In this document: positions 41,401 through 49,979 of the stretch, piece by piece
Position numbering within the stretch: the first letter of the stretch is position 1
How the letters are laid out: every line of letters begins with the position of its first letter
Source of the DNA: an uncultured Bacteroidales bacterium
Lineage (GTDB): Bacteria; Bacteroidota; Bacteroidia; Bacteroidales; GWA2-32-17
DNA length: 50,187 nucleotides
NCBI GenBank assembly: GCA_937960415.1
Contig: CALGPK010000031.1
Location: 100,119-150,305 of the forward strand
Reading direction: 5' to 3'
Position numbers and translations under genes: made by a program
The notes under the pieces: generated by a model
The model's input: only the letters and a program-made list of their open reading frames with translations
Database searches by the model: none
What the model was told of the DNA's origin: nothing

Positions 41401-44400
41401 TTCCTGCTCCTAAAAAACGAGCAGTATCGCTATTACCACCGTATGGATACCATGCATACAGATACGGAGGTTGTCCACCGGTAACACTAACCGATATCCA
41501 ACCATCATGGCTACCAAAACATTTGGGCAATTGACTGTCTGTTATATAAACCTGTGGACCCGATATATCATTAACCGATGCTACACCTACCGATGTACAT
41601 CCCATCGCATCGGTAACTGTTACTGAGTAATTGCCCGATGGTATAGCAGCAATTGAGGCTGTATTGTAATTTCCGGGCGACCATAAATAGCTATAAGGAG
41701 TAGTTCCTCCACTAGGAACTACGCTTGCCTGTCCATTGCTCATGCCACAATTTGATTCAGTAGTCGAAATTGTTAAGTTGATAGCACCAGGTTGTGAAAT
41801 AGAAGTAGATTGTACAACTGAACATCCATTGGCATCAGTCACAGTAACAAAATAATTACCTATTGATAAATTTGAAATATTTTGAGTTGTATTTCCACCG
41901 GGCATCCACAAATATTGATATGGTGGAGTTCCTCCTGAAGTATTTGCTAAAATACTGCCGTTTTGCAAACCATAGCAACTAATATTTTGAGAAGTTAAAT
42001 TAACCGATAAAGGACTTAAAGGTTGGTGAATAAATAAATTTAAAAAAGAGGTGCAATTCTGAGCATCAGTTACCGTTACTGAATAATTTCCTGATGCTAA
42101 TCCAGTAGCAATATAATTATTACTAACATTCGGACTCCAATGATATGAATATGGCGGCGTTCCGCCCGATACTAATAATTGTGCCGACCCGGTATTTGTA
42201 TTGTGGCATAAAACATCCTGAGTAACAGCAAAAACCTGCAAAGGTTCGGGTTGATTGATAGTAACACTTATTACCTTTTGACAGCCATTATTATCAACAA
42301 CTGTTACCTGATAAAAACCAGACACTAAATTGTTTGCATTTGAGTTTGTTCCACCATAAGGAAACCATGCGTACTGGTAAGGTGGAGTACCACCCGTAAC
42401 TGATAATGAAGCCGAACCATTCATTCCACCAAAACAAGTTACAGAATTTACTGTTGATTGTACCTGTAAGGGAGGCGGTTCCTGTATGGTAACCTGTGCT
42501 GTTGTAGAACAATTATTTGCATCGGTAACTGTAACTATATAGATACCAGCAACAAGTCCTATAGCAGTATTGGAAGTACCTGCTCCCGAAGACCACGTGT
42601 AGGAATAATTAGGTGTTCCACCCGATACTAAAACACTTGCCGAGCCGGTATTACCATTAAAACAATAAACATGGTTAACATTGGTAATAGTTGCTACTAA
42701 TGGTTGTGGCGTAGAAATGGTTGCAGTAGCAATATATTGACAGCCTAAAGCATCGGTAACTGTAACCGAATAATTACCTGCACTTAATGCCACAACAGTA
42801 GAACTGCTGGTACCATTTGACCAGATATAACTATAACCCGGTGTTCCACCAAAAGCTGTAACAGTGGCAAAACCATCATTTCTACCATAACACGATACCC
42901 CATGAGCGTCTATATATGCGGTTAAGGCCGATGGCTGTGTTACAGTAACACTAGCCGTATTGGTACATCCTATACCATCGGTAATGGTTACGATATAATT
43001 TCCAGCCGAGAGATTTGTTGCAGTTTGTGTCGTTTGAACTGGATTTGTATTCCATTGATACGAAAAAGGAGCATTGCCATTAGTTATATCTACCGTTGCA
43101 GTTGCATTGTTGTTTCCAAAACAATTAATAGGTGTAGAGCTAATAGTTACATTTCCTTGAAAAGGCAAAAATCGAATAGTAACAGAATCAATTGCCGGTG
43201 GACAAGAACCATTTCCTGTAGTAGTAAGAATAAGTGTTACACTGCCATTTTGAATTTCTGTTGATGTAGGATAATAGGTTAAATTTAAACTTGTATTGGA
43301 TGGACTATATATACCATTACCACCCGTCCAAATGCCTCCAGTGGCAACCGAAACATTGCCTAGCAACGAAACCGTAGTTTGAGTAATACATAAAGTTTGG
43401 TCTTGTCCTGCATAAGCAGTTATGGGGGCAGAGTTAGCAGTTATTGTAGTTGATGCAGAAACTGGCGGACACCCCGAAGCATCATAAACAAATACTTGAT
43501 AATTGCCCTGTCCAACAGTAATAGACGATGTATTAGCTCCATTGTTCCACAAATATGTATAAGGGGGGCTTCCCCCTGTAACTTGTGTCGAAATAACAGT
43601 GGATGATTGTCCAAAACAAAGAGTAGGATTTGCAGGAGTTATGGTTACTTGCGGCGAATGTAGTACTTTAATATTAAAAACATACCAAAACCCGCATTGA
43701 TATGAATTAGGAGGATATATGTAGCACTGAATATTCTGATTGTCATATAATTGTGGATTAATAACAATAGAAGGTGAAGTAGCACCTGTTGACCATTGAT
43801 ATTGCATTCCTGGGTCAACATTTGGAACATACAAAGTGGTTGAGGTTACATTTTCACAATAAGTATGAAAATCTGGATTGGTAGTAAACGACGAAGGACA
43901 AATAAAATCGATATATCCGTAGCCAAAATGTCCACCATGCGAACAATCGGCAGCCGTTACAATAACAGTTATCATTTGACCAACATATTGAGTTAAATTA
44001 ACGCCCTGTGTTGTCCATGGTTTATACCAAACATTTCCAACATGGCTAAAACCAGGAATATTGCTCTGGGCTACATAACGTTGATAACTGCATGGTAAAA
44101 CATTTCCATTGTTGTCTATAATTTTTAATTCAAAGTATGGTTGAGCGGACAAAGCATGATTCGGATTTTCAAAAACAACTGCATACTTGTATATAAAATT
44201 CGTATCTTGGGGTTGAACAATAAAAGAATATATCAATTGTTCGGCTTGTGCTCCATTGATGTTATTACCTAATTTTACGGAATAGGAGCCACCTCCAGGT
44301 GCTACACACGGAAATCCACCGTAAGGATCTGTACCACCCGAAACAATGGTATGACGATTAGCAACAGGCAACGTACCTGTCCAACTTCCTGCTGGATAGC

Positions 44401-44713
44401 CATTGTTTACACCTATTTGACATGTCCAATTACTAAAATCACCATTCTCAAAATCAAGATTTGAACAACCACTTGCTTTAGTTTTTTGAAGCTTATTGGA
44501 TAACCGTTGCCGTACTTCTTTTAAATAGTTCTCTATCCATCTATCGGCTAGTGAATCATCTCTTTGTCGTTGAATAATAATAGCCTCGCCTACATCATTA
44601 TCCCTATAAAAAATTTCTTTAACTACAACAGAAGTATTTTCTTGTGACCATAAAACTAACGAAAGGAAAACTCCTAAAATACACAGAATTATATCTAAAA
44701 AGAGTGATTTCAT
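38429..44713 (-). CDS. Giant SprB-repeat adhesin with PKD domains and T9SS type B C-terminus
   Basis: 2094 residues. Signal peptide (to about residue 25), a charged region, a lectin-like beta domain (about 68-285; NLDFENGDFSNWTC start), two Ig-like regions, then about 15 tandem SprB-type repeats of roughly 76 residues. Each repeat runs: Cys-Phe/Tyr-Gly-x-x-Asn/Asp-Gly, GGTPPYxYxWSP, then AGNYxVTVTDAxGC. Two PKD-like domains (WHFGDG and WDFGDG) precede the gliding-motility-type C-terminal domain: FPNAFTPD, FNRWGELIFETND, GWDGYYKGQ, DVYVYQARATF. It is exported by T9SS and displayed on the surface, probably as an adhesin or motility filament like SprB. Cys spacing suggests disulfides within repeats. 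The PorP/SprF gene overlaps its stop. Confidence 0.93.
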   Translation of the reverse strand: MKSLFLDIILCILGVFLSLVLWSQENTSVVVKEIFYRDNDVGEAIIIQRQRDDSLADRWIENYLKEVRQRLSNKLQKTKASGCSNLDFENGDFSNWTCQIGVNNGYPAGSWTGTLPVANRHTIVSGGTDPYGGFPCVAPGGGSYSVKLGNNINGAQAEQLIYSFIVQPQDTNFIYKYAVVFENPNHALSAQPYFELKIIDNNGNVLPCSYQRYVAQSNIPGFSHVGNVWYKPWTTQGVNLTQYVGQMITVIVTAADCSHGGHFGYGYIDFICPSSFTTNPDFHTYCENVTSTTLYVPNVDPGMQYQWSTGATSPSIVINPQLYDNQNIQCYIYPPNSYQCGFWYVFNIKVLHSPQVTITPANPTLCFGQSSTVISTQVTGGSPPYTYLWNNGANTSSITVGQGNYQVFVYDASGCPPVSASTTITANSAPITAYAGQDQTLCITQTTVSLLGNVSVATGGIWTGGNGIYSPSNTSLNLTYYPTSTEIQNGSVTLILTTTGNGSCPPAIDSVTIRFLPFQGNVTISSTPINCFGNNNATATVDITNGNAPFSYQWNTNPVQTTQTATNLSAGNYIVTITDGIGCTNTASVTVTQPSALTAYIDAHGVSCYGRNDGFATVTAFGGTPGYSYIWSNGTSSSTVVALSAGNYSVTVTDALGCQYIATATISTPQPLVATITNVNHVYCFNGNTGSASVLVSGGTPNYSYTWSSGAGTSNTAIGLVAGIYIVTVTDANNCSTTAQVTIQEPPPLQVQSTVNSVTCFGGMNGSASLSVTGGTPPYQYAWFPYGGTNSNANNLVSGFYQVTVVDNNGCQKVISVTINQPEPLQVFAVTQDVLCHNTNTGSAQLLVSGGTPPYSYHWSPNVSNNYIATGLASGNYSVTVTDAQNCTSFLNLFIHQPLSPLSVNLTSQNISCYGLQNGSILANTSGGTPPYQYLWMPGGNTTQNISNLSIGNYFVTVTDANGCSVVQSTSISQPGAINLTISTTESNCGMSNGQASVVPSGGTTPYSYLWSPGNYNTASIAAIPSGNYSVTVTDAMGCTSVGVASVNDISGPQVYITDSQLPKCFGSHDGWISVSVTGGQPPYLYAWYPYGGNSDTARFLGAGTYSVVVSDANGCQGATSSTPLLQPDALSVVGFAHNVSCNGAANGSAYINVFGGTPPYTYLWSPGNYTFPNLIGLNAGTYELTVTDSHSCTETYFINIAEPTPLTASITNIQHVSCYGGHNGSITVTPSGGTPPYSFLWSPSGNTSQTASGLSAGTHTVYINDAKGCSYSLSVQIQQPPVMNATVGYQQPTCNNTNDGVAWVSVLGGVPPYQYSWWPNGGNNDTAFNLLSGIYMVTVTDQNSCQIINSVQISQPTPVIASINNFGNVSCYNGSNGYAIVSVTGGIPPYTYLWSTGNTTAFITNLTEGVYFVTVSDAKGCIAIDSVQILSPSEPLQLNVTHQDVSCYSGTDGYALAQVSGGTPPYQYLWVPNIQFTAQATNLLAGNYTVSVSDANGCQAMENITINQPPRLIADAYLLNAVSCYDTPTGSASVSVTGGVMPYSYLWNTLPVQSTQMANQIFAGQYNVTVTDAHGCTVVDSVIVVQPPALQAVIVSSTDVTCFNGNDGMILGGAIGGTPPYQFSWNTQPFIVSQQITNLVAGNYTLTITDNNQCSATASIVINQPSQVITHAVNDVAICLGDSVVLSATATGGLPPYHFNWMPSLGFGSTHTVKPNNTTAYIVTAFDSKGCQGLPDTISVHVKSFLPENVNLIAQSPICPGNSSQITLQANADSWDTLYYSWGAGLGPGSGPFMVAPQQSTWYHVTVTNTCGFWVVDSAIVEMAPSPFIQFSTDTNQGCVSLEIHFTDQSYTTFDDIQYWTWHFGDGNMSNNQHASHVYQQPGTYYAWIEVETSTGCKASSEDHPMPIYAFEIPTANFTTNKDVYYLPNDPVICTNLSTGAIAYQWDFGDGYQSFIENPKHDYSNFGVFPIMLIAISVHQCADTIVKYVQITGDIQFPNAFTPDQTGPNNGHYSLTDYSNHVFFPISQGVKEFKMQIFNRWGELIFETNDINIGWDGYYKGQLCPQDVYVYQARATFIDGRTVEKKGDVLLIR
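39714..43160 (-). repeat. Tandem SprB-type repeat array (about 15 units of ~230 bp)
   Basis: In-frame units of about 76 codons inside the giant adhesin gene, from VTISSTPINCFG at the top to IVINQP at the bottom. Unit ends are marked by a xxINQP/xxIQEP hinge. Units are clearly homologous in protein but diverged in DNA, so recent unequal crossing over is not obvious. Variant units flank the array on both sides. Confidence 0.9.
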
Positions 44714-44941
44714 CTACCTCATTTTATTAACGTATACGATAATTCACCCTTCAATGATACAAAAAAATAACATATTTATTGACATACCTTTCATATCTTC
44801 AAAACAGTTTTTGCTAAAAGATCAGAATATTCATTAACCACATGTTTTCATAATTCTATAGTTGCAAATGTACAATATTTTAACTAATTAATACATCCTC
44901 TATTGCTTGTTTTTATTTAAATGTACGTTTTGCAGAATCAA

Positions 44942-44949
44942 TAATTTTG
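44942..44949 (+). promoter_or_regulatory. Likely -7 box of the gingipain-like gene
   Basis: TAATTTTG, an exact match to the -7 consensus, 24 bases before the ATG at 44974. No -33 TTG at ideal spacing is visible. Confidence 0.4.
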
Positions 44950-44973
44950 TTTATTTTTAGATAAAAATTGACT

Positions 44974-46839
44974 ATGAAAAATTTGATTGCTTTCTTGTCG
45001 ATAGTAATGTTCTCATTTACATATACTTATTTGAAATCGCAAAATGATTATCTAGTATTATGTTCCATTGCTGATACTAACGACAGTTATTACCAGGCAG
45101 CTTTATTATTAAAAAACTACAGAAATGGATCGTTATTGTTTTTCTCGACCAATAATTTACCTCTTCTTCAAAGTCAATTAACACAGGTTAAGCCTCGTTA
45201 TGTAGCTTTAGTTATGCGTCCCGAAGAAATAGACATCAATTTTGTAAGACGTTTTTTTATGTTAAGTACATATATCGATCCCGATCCGTTTACCGACTTT
45301 TCTTACGGCTTTATCACTGGCGCAACGGGACAAGATGCAATAAATTTTGTACAAAACATTATTATGGCTGAAACAAATCATATAGAATTATATCCTCTCC
45401 ATATAGGTGGTTATGTTGCTTCGTCGTTAAATTTTGTTTTTCAATCTACTGGTGATTTTCTCCAATATCTTAATCCACCTGTTACGAACATCATTTATCT
45501 CGAAACCAACGACAACAATATTGGTCGCACTTACTTCCTTCAAAATGCATATTTAATTGAAAACTGTAAATTATTAGACATTGGACATAATGGCGATCCC
45601 CACATGTTGTGGTTATTTCAAGGTGGAAACATCAATCCCAATCCTCCTATATGGAGTTATGATTCTACCAAAATAGAGAACCCTCAGTTTGCACGAGCCG
45701 GTTTAACAAGCTACGACATAGCAACACTTAACCTTTATCCTGCTGTTGCTTTTAATGGTGCATGTCATTCGGGCGAACCCAAACGCGTAATGGTAGAAGA
45801 CGATATTGCTGCTACATTTGGTAATACCAATGGAATAACTCAGTTTTATACCATGAGTGACACATTTAGCTTTTGTTTATCTATACTTAAAACTGGAATA
45901 ACTGGATATTTCGCTCCTTGTGGAGCAAATAATGCCAACGATCAAGCCGAAGATGTGTATCATGCATTTTTATACAACGAACCATTAGGTGATATCCACA
46001 AAAGAAGCAACGATGGTGTTGTTATGGGATTTTTTGGTAATCGTCCAAATTTTAAGTTGTACTATCAAGGGCAGTACAATTATGGATGCGATATACTTTC
46101 ATCAGGATCTTTCAATCCCAGTCAATGGTCGGGAGCATGTTACATGCTTGGTGGTAAAGCTAACCGAATATATTTTGGCGATCCTATGTTTAACCCCTTC
46201 TCAAACAACCACTCACCATCGCTAAATATAACTCAATACACGCTCGAATGGAATAAAAACAATTCGGTAATTGTTCATCTTCAATTCAATAAACCCGATG
46301 CAACTACTGCATACTTTCCTGTATGGGATAAATTTCATTTCGGTAATACGCGTATTTATATACCTGTTGAGCTTCCAAACTATGTCGTGGGAATTCAAAA
46401 CATGCAAGTCATTTCTGCTTCAGGCTATTACGATACCGCATTTTTTGCTTTCGAAACATTCGACAACAAAAGCATTTTACATATCGAAACCGCTATCCCA
46501 AACAACATGTTCGATGCTATTCATTTTAACATATCATTTCTTGTTGAATTTACTACCACCCAACTAACAAGTTTTCAAAACAATGAATCGTTTATAAAAT
46601 TATATCCCAATCCGGTCAATAACAAAGCAATCATAGTGTTTTACAACAACGTCCCTCAAAAAATTCAATGTAACATTTTGGATATAACAGGAAAAACTGT
46701 TGTATTATATGAGCAATTTTTTTATGAAGGAAATCAGATGATTCATATTCACACCGAACAGTTAGAAAATGGAATTTACTTTTTAACATTATCCTCGAAC
46801 GAATACCATAAAACAATAAAATTCATAAAATCTAATTAA
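44974..46839 (+). CDS. Gingipain/caspase-like (C25-type) T9SS cargo protein
   Basis: 621 residues from the ATG at 44974 (the frame opens with TTG two codons earlier). Signal peptide (ending near LKSQ) and a mixed alpha/beta domain. A likely His-Cys dyad follows: His205 in LLDIGHNGDPH and Cys264 in AVAFNGACHSGE, each after a hydrophobic strand, as in caspase-hemoglobinase fold peptidases such as gingipains (C25). A beta-sandwich follows from about 425 and the last 75 residues are a T9SS type A signal (LYPNPVNNKAIIVFY, ILDITGKTVVLYEQ, LENGIYFLTL). Long propeptides typical of gingipains are missing. Proteolytic activity is inferred from the dyad. A divergent regulatory gap separates it from the giant adhesin. 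Confidence 0.7.
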   Translation: MKNLIAFLSIVMFSFTYTYLKSQNDYLVLCSIADTNDSYYQAALLLKNYRNGSLLFFSTNNLPLLQSQLTQVKPRYVALVMRPEEIDINFVRRFFMLSTYIDPDPFTDFSYGFITGATGQDAINFVQNIIMAETNHIELYPLHIGGYVASSLNFVFQSTGDFLQYLNPPVTNIIYLETNDNNIGRTYFLQNAYLIENCKLLDIGHNGDPHMLWLFQGGNINPNPPIWSYDSTKIENPQFARAGLTSYDIATLNLYPAVAFNGACHSGEPKRVMVEDDIAATFGNTNGITQFYTMSDTFSFCLSILKTGITGYFAPCGANNANDQAEDVYHAFLYNEPLGDIHKRSNDGVVMGFFGNRPNFKLYYQGQYNYGCDILSSGSFNPSQWSGACYMLGGKANRIYFGDPMFNPFSNNHSPSLNITQYTLEWNKNNSVIVHLQFNKPDATTAYFPVWDKFHFGNTRIYIPVELPNYVVGIQNMQVISASGYYDTAFFAFETFDNKSILHIETAIPNNMFDAIHFNISFLVEFTTTQLTSFQNNESFIKLYPNPVNNKAIIVFYNNVPQKIQCNILDITGKTVVLYEQFFYEGNQMIHIHTEQLENGIYFLTLSSNEYHKTIKFIKSN

Positions 46840-46896
46840 CTGTTTACTTGCAATAAAATTTTCGAACTGTTTTAACGTTTACATCTAAAAAAATTT

Positions 46897-47520
46897 ATGT
46901 CGAAAAATTCAACAATAATTTTATTTGGGTGCATAAGTTTTATAATATTAAGCTTACCATTTTTATTTACCACTATTTTCGATTTAAATGTATTAAGTGC
47001 TCAAATGCGTTTACGAAAAACACAAAATATTGAAGTTATAAAATTATGGGGACATCGCGATTGGATGTACGAAGAAGTTTCAGCACGTTTAAAAGTCAAA
47101 AACAAAGGAGAAATAGTCCTCTATGGTATAAGTGACGATGTATTCAACTACCCTTATTCAGTAGTGCTCTACGAAATTGATGGTTTTTCCTTTATTAAAG
47201 CAATCAAAAACAATAATAATACAATAACATACAGTAGCTGTATTAAGATTGGCAAAAACAGTTATCTAGGGAAAAGACTTGGATTAACATTTTACACCAT
47301 ACAAGATGTTATCGATCATTACGATAGTATTGCTAATTTTTTTAAAACTTTTAAGCGATATCCAGAATATAATTATTTCTTAGAAGACAACCAGGAAACG
47401 TTCTTATTCATCTTTAATCAAAAATCTTGCGACGTAGATAATATTTTAGATCTCTTCGACACACCAATATACGATTATCTTAAAACCCTCCCATGGCAAA
47501 ATAATTCGTGCAAACCATAA
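46897..47520 (+). CDS. Unrecognised protein with N-terminal membrane anchor
   Basis: 207 residues. One hydrophobic N-terminal helix (about 8-28) could be an anchor or uncleaved signal. The rest is soluble, with basic and aromatic-rich strands (VIKLWGHRDWMYEEVSARLK, IVLYGISDDVF) and a helical end containing two Cys residues near the C-terminus (SCDVDN and NNSCKP). No family was recognised. It lies 57 bases after the gingipain-like gene and 45 bases before the lipoprotein gene, so it may belong to the same transcript. Codon use looks like that of its neighbours. Confidence 0.65.
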   Translation: MSKNSTIILFGCISFIILSLPFLFTTIFDLNVLSAQMRLRKTQNIEVIKLWGHRDWMYEEVSARLKVKNKGEIVLYGISDDVFNYPYSVVLYEIDGFSFIKAIKNNNNTITYSSCIKIGKNSYLGKRLGLTFYTIQDVIDHYDSIANFFKTFKRYPEYNYFLEDNQETFLFIFNQKSCDVDNILDLFDTPIYDYLKTLPWQNNSCKP

Positions 47521-47546
47521 GAGTTTAATATTTAATAAAAAAAACG

Positions 47547-47555
47547 CATCTTTGC
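47547..47555 (+). promoter_or_regulatory. Possible -7 box (CATCTTTGC) before the lipoprotein gene
   Basis: CATCTTTGC is one base from the common Bacteroidetes -7 form TATCTTTGC and lies 10 bases before the ATG at 47566, giving a very short leader. No -33 box was assigned. Confidence 0.3.
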
Positions 47556-47565
47556 AAAAAATTTT

Positions 47566-48231
47566 ATGATACCTTGTAATTTTATCGTTACTCTCAGTAT
47601 TTTTTTTATTTTTCTATATTCATGTTCATCGGTACGTATAATCAAGCCTTTAAATAAAGGCGAAAAACGAGCTTTTGCCGATATAGGCGGACCGCTTGTT
47701 CAATTTAATAATATTCCTATATTTTTGCCATTAAGCAGTGTAGGATATGCCTATGGAATGAATCAAAAATTTTCTGTAATTACTGGAATTCACACGACTA
47801 GCTTACTTTTTGGCACATTACAAACAGAACTATTTTCAAATATTCGAATAAAAGAGTTTAAAAATACAGGTATTTCTGCTAATGTAGGCGGATATTACTT
47901 TTTGGGATTACGCGAATATAAATCGTCATTATATCCTATGTTTGACTTTAATTTTTACTGGAATTACTCTAATAAACCAAGATATTTATATGTTTCGTGT
48001 ACCAATCTTTTTGAACTACACCATAGCAAAGCCTTCGGCGAACCCATTGCCCAGCGACTAATACCCACTTTGTCGGTTGGACATCGCTGGGAAAAAGAAA
48101 AACACGAATGGGGCATTGAACTAAAATACATCAACTTCGTTAAAGACAATCGTAACATTGTTGTCGAATACATTTCACCCACCCATTATGGAACACTCGG
48201 TTTAACTTTTTCATTCACTAAAAAATTTTAA
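47566..48231 (+). CDS. Putative outer-membrane lipoprotein, beta-rich
   Basis: 221 residues. The N-terminus ends in LYSCSS, a lipobox, so the mature protein would start with lipidated Cys. The remainder alternates short strands with glycine and aromatic residues (SSVGYAYGMNQKFSVITGIH, NVGGYYFLGL, TLSVGHRWEKEKHEWGIELK) and ends in YGTLGLTFSFTKKF, a terminal aromatic strand typical of small outer-membrane barrels. A lipidated small barrel is unusual but known. No family name recognised. The alpha/beta hydrolase gene starts 4 bases after its stop, which implies cotranslation. Confidence 0.7.
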   Translation: MIPCNFIVTLSIFFIFLYSCSSVRIIKPLNKGEKRAFADIGGPLVQFNNIPIFLPLSSVGYAYGMNQKFSVITGIHTTSLLFGTLQTELFSNIRIKEFKNTGISANVGGYYFLGLREYKSSLYPMFDFNFYWNYSNKPRYLYVSCTNLFELHHSKAFGEPIAQRLIPTLSVGHRWEKEKHEWGIELKYINFVKDNRNIVVEYISPTHYGTLGLTFSFTKKF

Positions 48232-48235
48232 TTTT

Positions 48236-49165
48236 ATGATGGTAAGAACTTTAATTAGCATAGTATTAATATTTGTTTTAGCTACCGGATGTTTCAAATT
48301 CGACGATTTTTTATATAACCCAAATCAACACCCTATTTCTGAATATAAGCTACAACACTACACTGGTGAAGTCGATTTTCGTTTGCAAGACAGTATTCCA
48401 CTTGCCGATTCAATGGTACATTTATTTACACTAACATCGAAACTTAACAACGATATTAAAAAGATTTATGCTGTTTATATTGGCGACACCAATCGTATTG
48501 CTACCGATACTGTCATTTTATATTGTCATGGCAACAAAGATCACCTCGACTTTTATTTTCCGCGTATCCACTTACTGGGCCTGGTTGGAGGGCAACATCG
48601 CTATGGTGTTATGTCGTTCGATTACAGAGGTTTTGGATTATCGGAAGGTACACCAAGCGAAGATGGATTATATGCCGATACCGAAGCGGCCATATTGTGG
48701 CTAAAACAACATGGCTTAACCGATGACAGGCTTATTATTTACGGATTTAGCATGGGAACAGCACCTGCAACCAAACTTACAGCACATTATAAACATTTAA
48801 AACCATCTAAAATTATTCTTGAAGCTCCATTTGCTTCTGCCGAAGTATTTTATCAAGATGCTGTGGGACTGGCTTTACCCGGCTCGTATGTTATGAATTT
48901 AAAAATAGAAAATGCCAAACTTATACAACAGGTGCAACAACCTTTTCTCTGGATACATGGAATAAGCGATGATTTTATTTACATTAAAACTCACGGCGAA
49001 GTAGTTTTTAAAAATTATCGAGGCACAAAAAAATATGGTGTACGTGTCCCCGAAGCCAATCATTCTGACATTCAGTTAAAACTTGGATTTAGAAAATATA
49101 CCAGCATTATTCATCAATTTATTACCAATCAATTAAACTATAACGAACTGGTTCAGGAAAACTAA
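48236..49165 (+). CDS. Lipoprotein alpha/beta hydrolase
   Basis: 309 residues with a lipoprotein signal (lipobox LATGC). The alpha/beta hydrolase core has an oxyanion-hole strand VILYCHGNKDHLDFY, FDYRGFGLSEG, nucleophile elbow IYGFSMGTAP (Ser in GFSMG), a probable acid in HGISDDFIYI and catalytic His in EANHSDIQ. It resembles membrane-anchored hydrolases of the BEM46/ABHD13 type; esters or acyl groups are possible substrates. It lies between the beta-rich lipoprotein and a second hydrolase, with gaps of 4 and 7 bases, so the three form one unit. Confidence 0.87.
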   Translation: MMVRTLISIVLIFVLATGCFKFDDFLYNPNQHPISEYKLQHYTGEVDFRLQDSIPLADSMVHLFTLTSKLNNDIKKIYAVYIGDTNRIATDTVILYCHGNKDHLDFYFPRIHLLGLVGGQHRYGVMSFDYRGFGLSEGTPSEDGLYADTEAAILWLKQHGLTDDRLIIYGFSMGTAPATKLTAHYKHLKPSKIILEAPFASAEVFYQDAVGLALPGSYVMNLKIENAKLIQQVQQPFLWIHGISDDFIYIKTHGEVVFKNYRGTKKYGVRVPEANHSDIQLKLGFRKYTSIIHQFITNQLNYNELVQEN

Positions 49166-49172
49166 CAAATGT

Positions 49173-49967
49173 ATGCTTATAAAAAACATCTTTTGCAAAA
49201 TAAATCAGGTCGATTACCATTGTCGTTTAATAATGCCGATGCACTATTTGAACGAACAGTTGCACATCATTATGCTACATCAAGGTTTAGGTAGCATAGC
49301 ACAGTGGAAGCTTTTCCCCGAAAAACTCTACTCTGCAACTCAATTGCCTGTTTTGATGTATGAACGAACAGGCTATGGCGAAACAGGCACATTAAACGAC
49401 ATTTTGCCCGACAACTTTTTGTTTTACGAAGCTTACGAAATATTACCTCAAATTTTAACACACTTTAATATATGCCATTATTTTTTATTTGGTCATAGCG
49501 ATGGTGCTACCATTTCGCTGCTATACGCTTCGACAAAACCTGCTGGCTTAAAAGGAATAATGGCACTTACACCGCATGTTTTCGTTGAAGAAATTACCAT
49601 GCAAGGCATACAAAAACTCATTACCGATTACAACAAAGGAATACTATCGTACTTTCTGAAAAAGTATCATTTCGAGAAAACAGATATTTTATTTAAGCGA
49701 TGGACGCAATTATGGTTAAGCGAACCAATGCTAAGTTGGAATATGTTTGAAGAACTAAAACATATCGAAGTACCTGTTTTTACCGTTCAAGGAACAAACG
49801 ACGAATTCGGAACACTGCAACAATTGAAACACATTGCTCATTTTTGCTCAACACCAACGGTTCACTACATTATAGAATATGGGCGACACAATCCACATCT
49901 CGAATATCCATCTATCATAATCGAAAAAACAAAAAAGGCTATCATAAACGATAGCCTTCTATACTAA
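49173..49967 (+). CDS. Cytoplasmic alpha/beta hydrolase
   Basis: 264 residues, no signal peptide. The fold is marked by IIMLHQGLGSIAQWKLFPEKL (oxyanion region), YERTGYGETG, nucleophile FGHSDGATISLLYAS (Ser in GHSDG), acid in VQGTNDEFGT and His in GRHNPHLE. It resembles the lactonase/esterase and MhpC-like group. It follows the lipoprotein hydrolase by 7 bases, so they are cotranscribed; together they could process a shared ester-linked product. The 3' end of this gene carries a hairpin that works as terminator for the opposite-strand gene. Confidence 0.87.
   Translation: MLIKNIFCKINQVDYHCRLIMPMHYLNEQLHIIMLHQGLGSIAQWKLFPEKLYSATQLPVLMYERTGYGETGTLNDILPDNFLFYEAYEILPQILTHFNICHYFLFGHSDGATISLLYASTKPAGLKGIMALTPHVFVEEITMQGIQKLITDYNKGILSYFLKKYHFEKTDILFKRWTQLWLSEPMLSWNMFEELKHIEVPVFTVQGTNDEFGTLQQLKHIAHFCSTPTVHYIIEYGRHNPHLEYPSIIIEKTKKAIINDSLLY
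49925..49958 (-). terminator. Minus-strand terminator inside the 3' end of the hydrolase gene
   Basis: Stem AAGGCTATC (49935-49943) / GATAGCCTT (49950-49958), loop ATAAAC. On the minus strand it is followed by a T-rich run, so it terminates the DUF4177-like gene while lying within the last codons of the plus-strand hydrolase. Confidence 0.8.
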
Positions 49968-49979
49968 TAAAACATAATA

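Noticed and set aside
39714-43160. Regularly spaced repeats of about 230 bp that could suggest a CRISPR-like or satellite array
   Set aside because: The periodicity is in frame within one long gene and codes for SprB-type protein repeats; the DNA units are diverged and there are no short identical repeats with unique spacers.
43025-43264. Plus-strand open frames inside the giant adhesin gene
   Set aside because: They are antisense shadows of a repetitive gene with strong codon bias; no conserved motif or start signal was seen.
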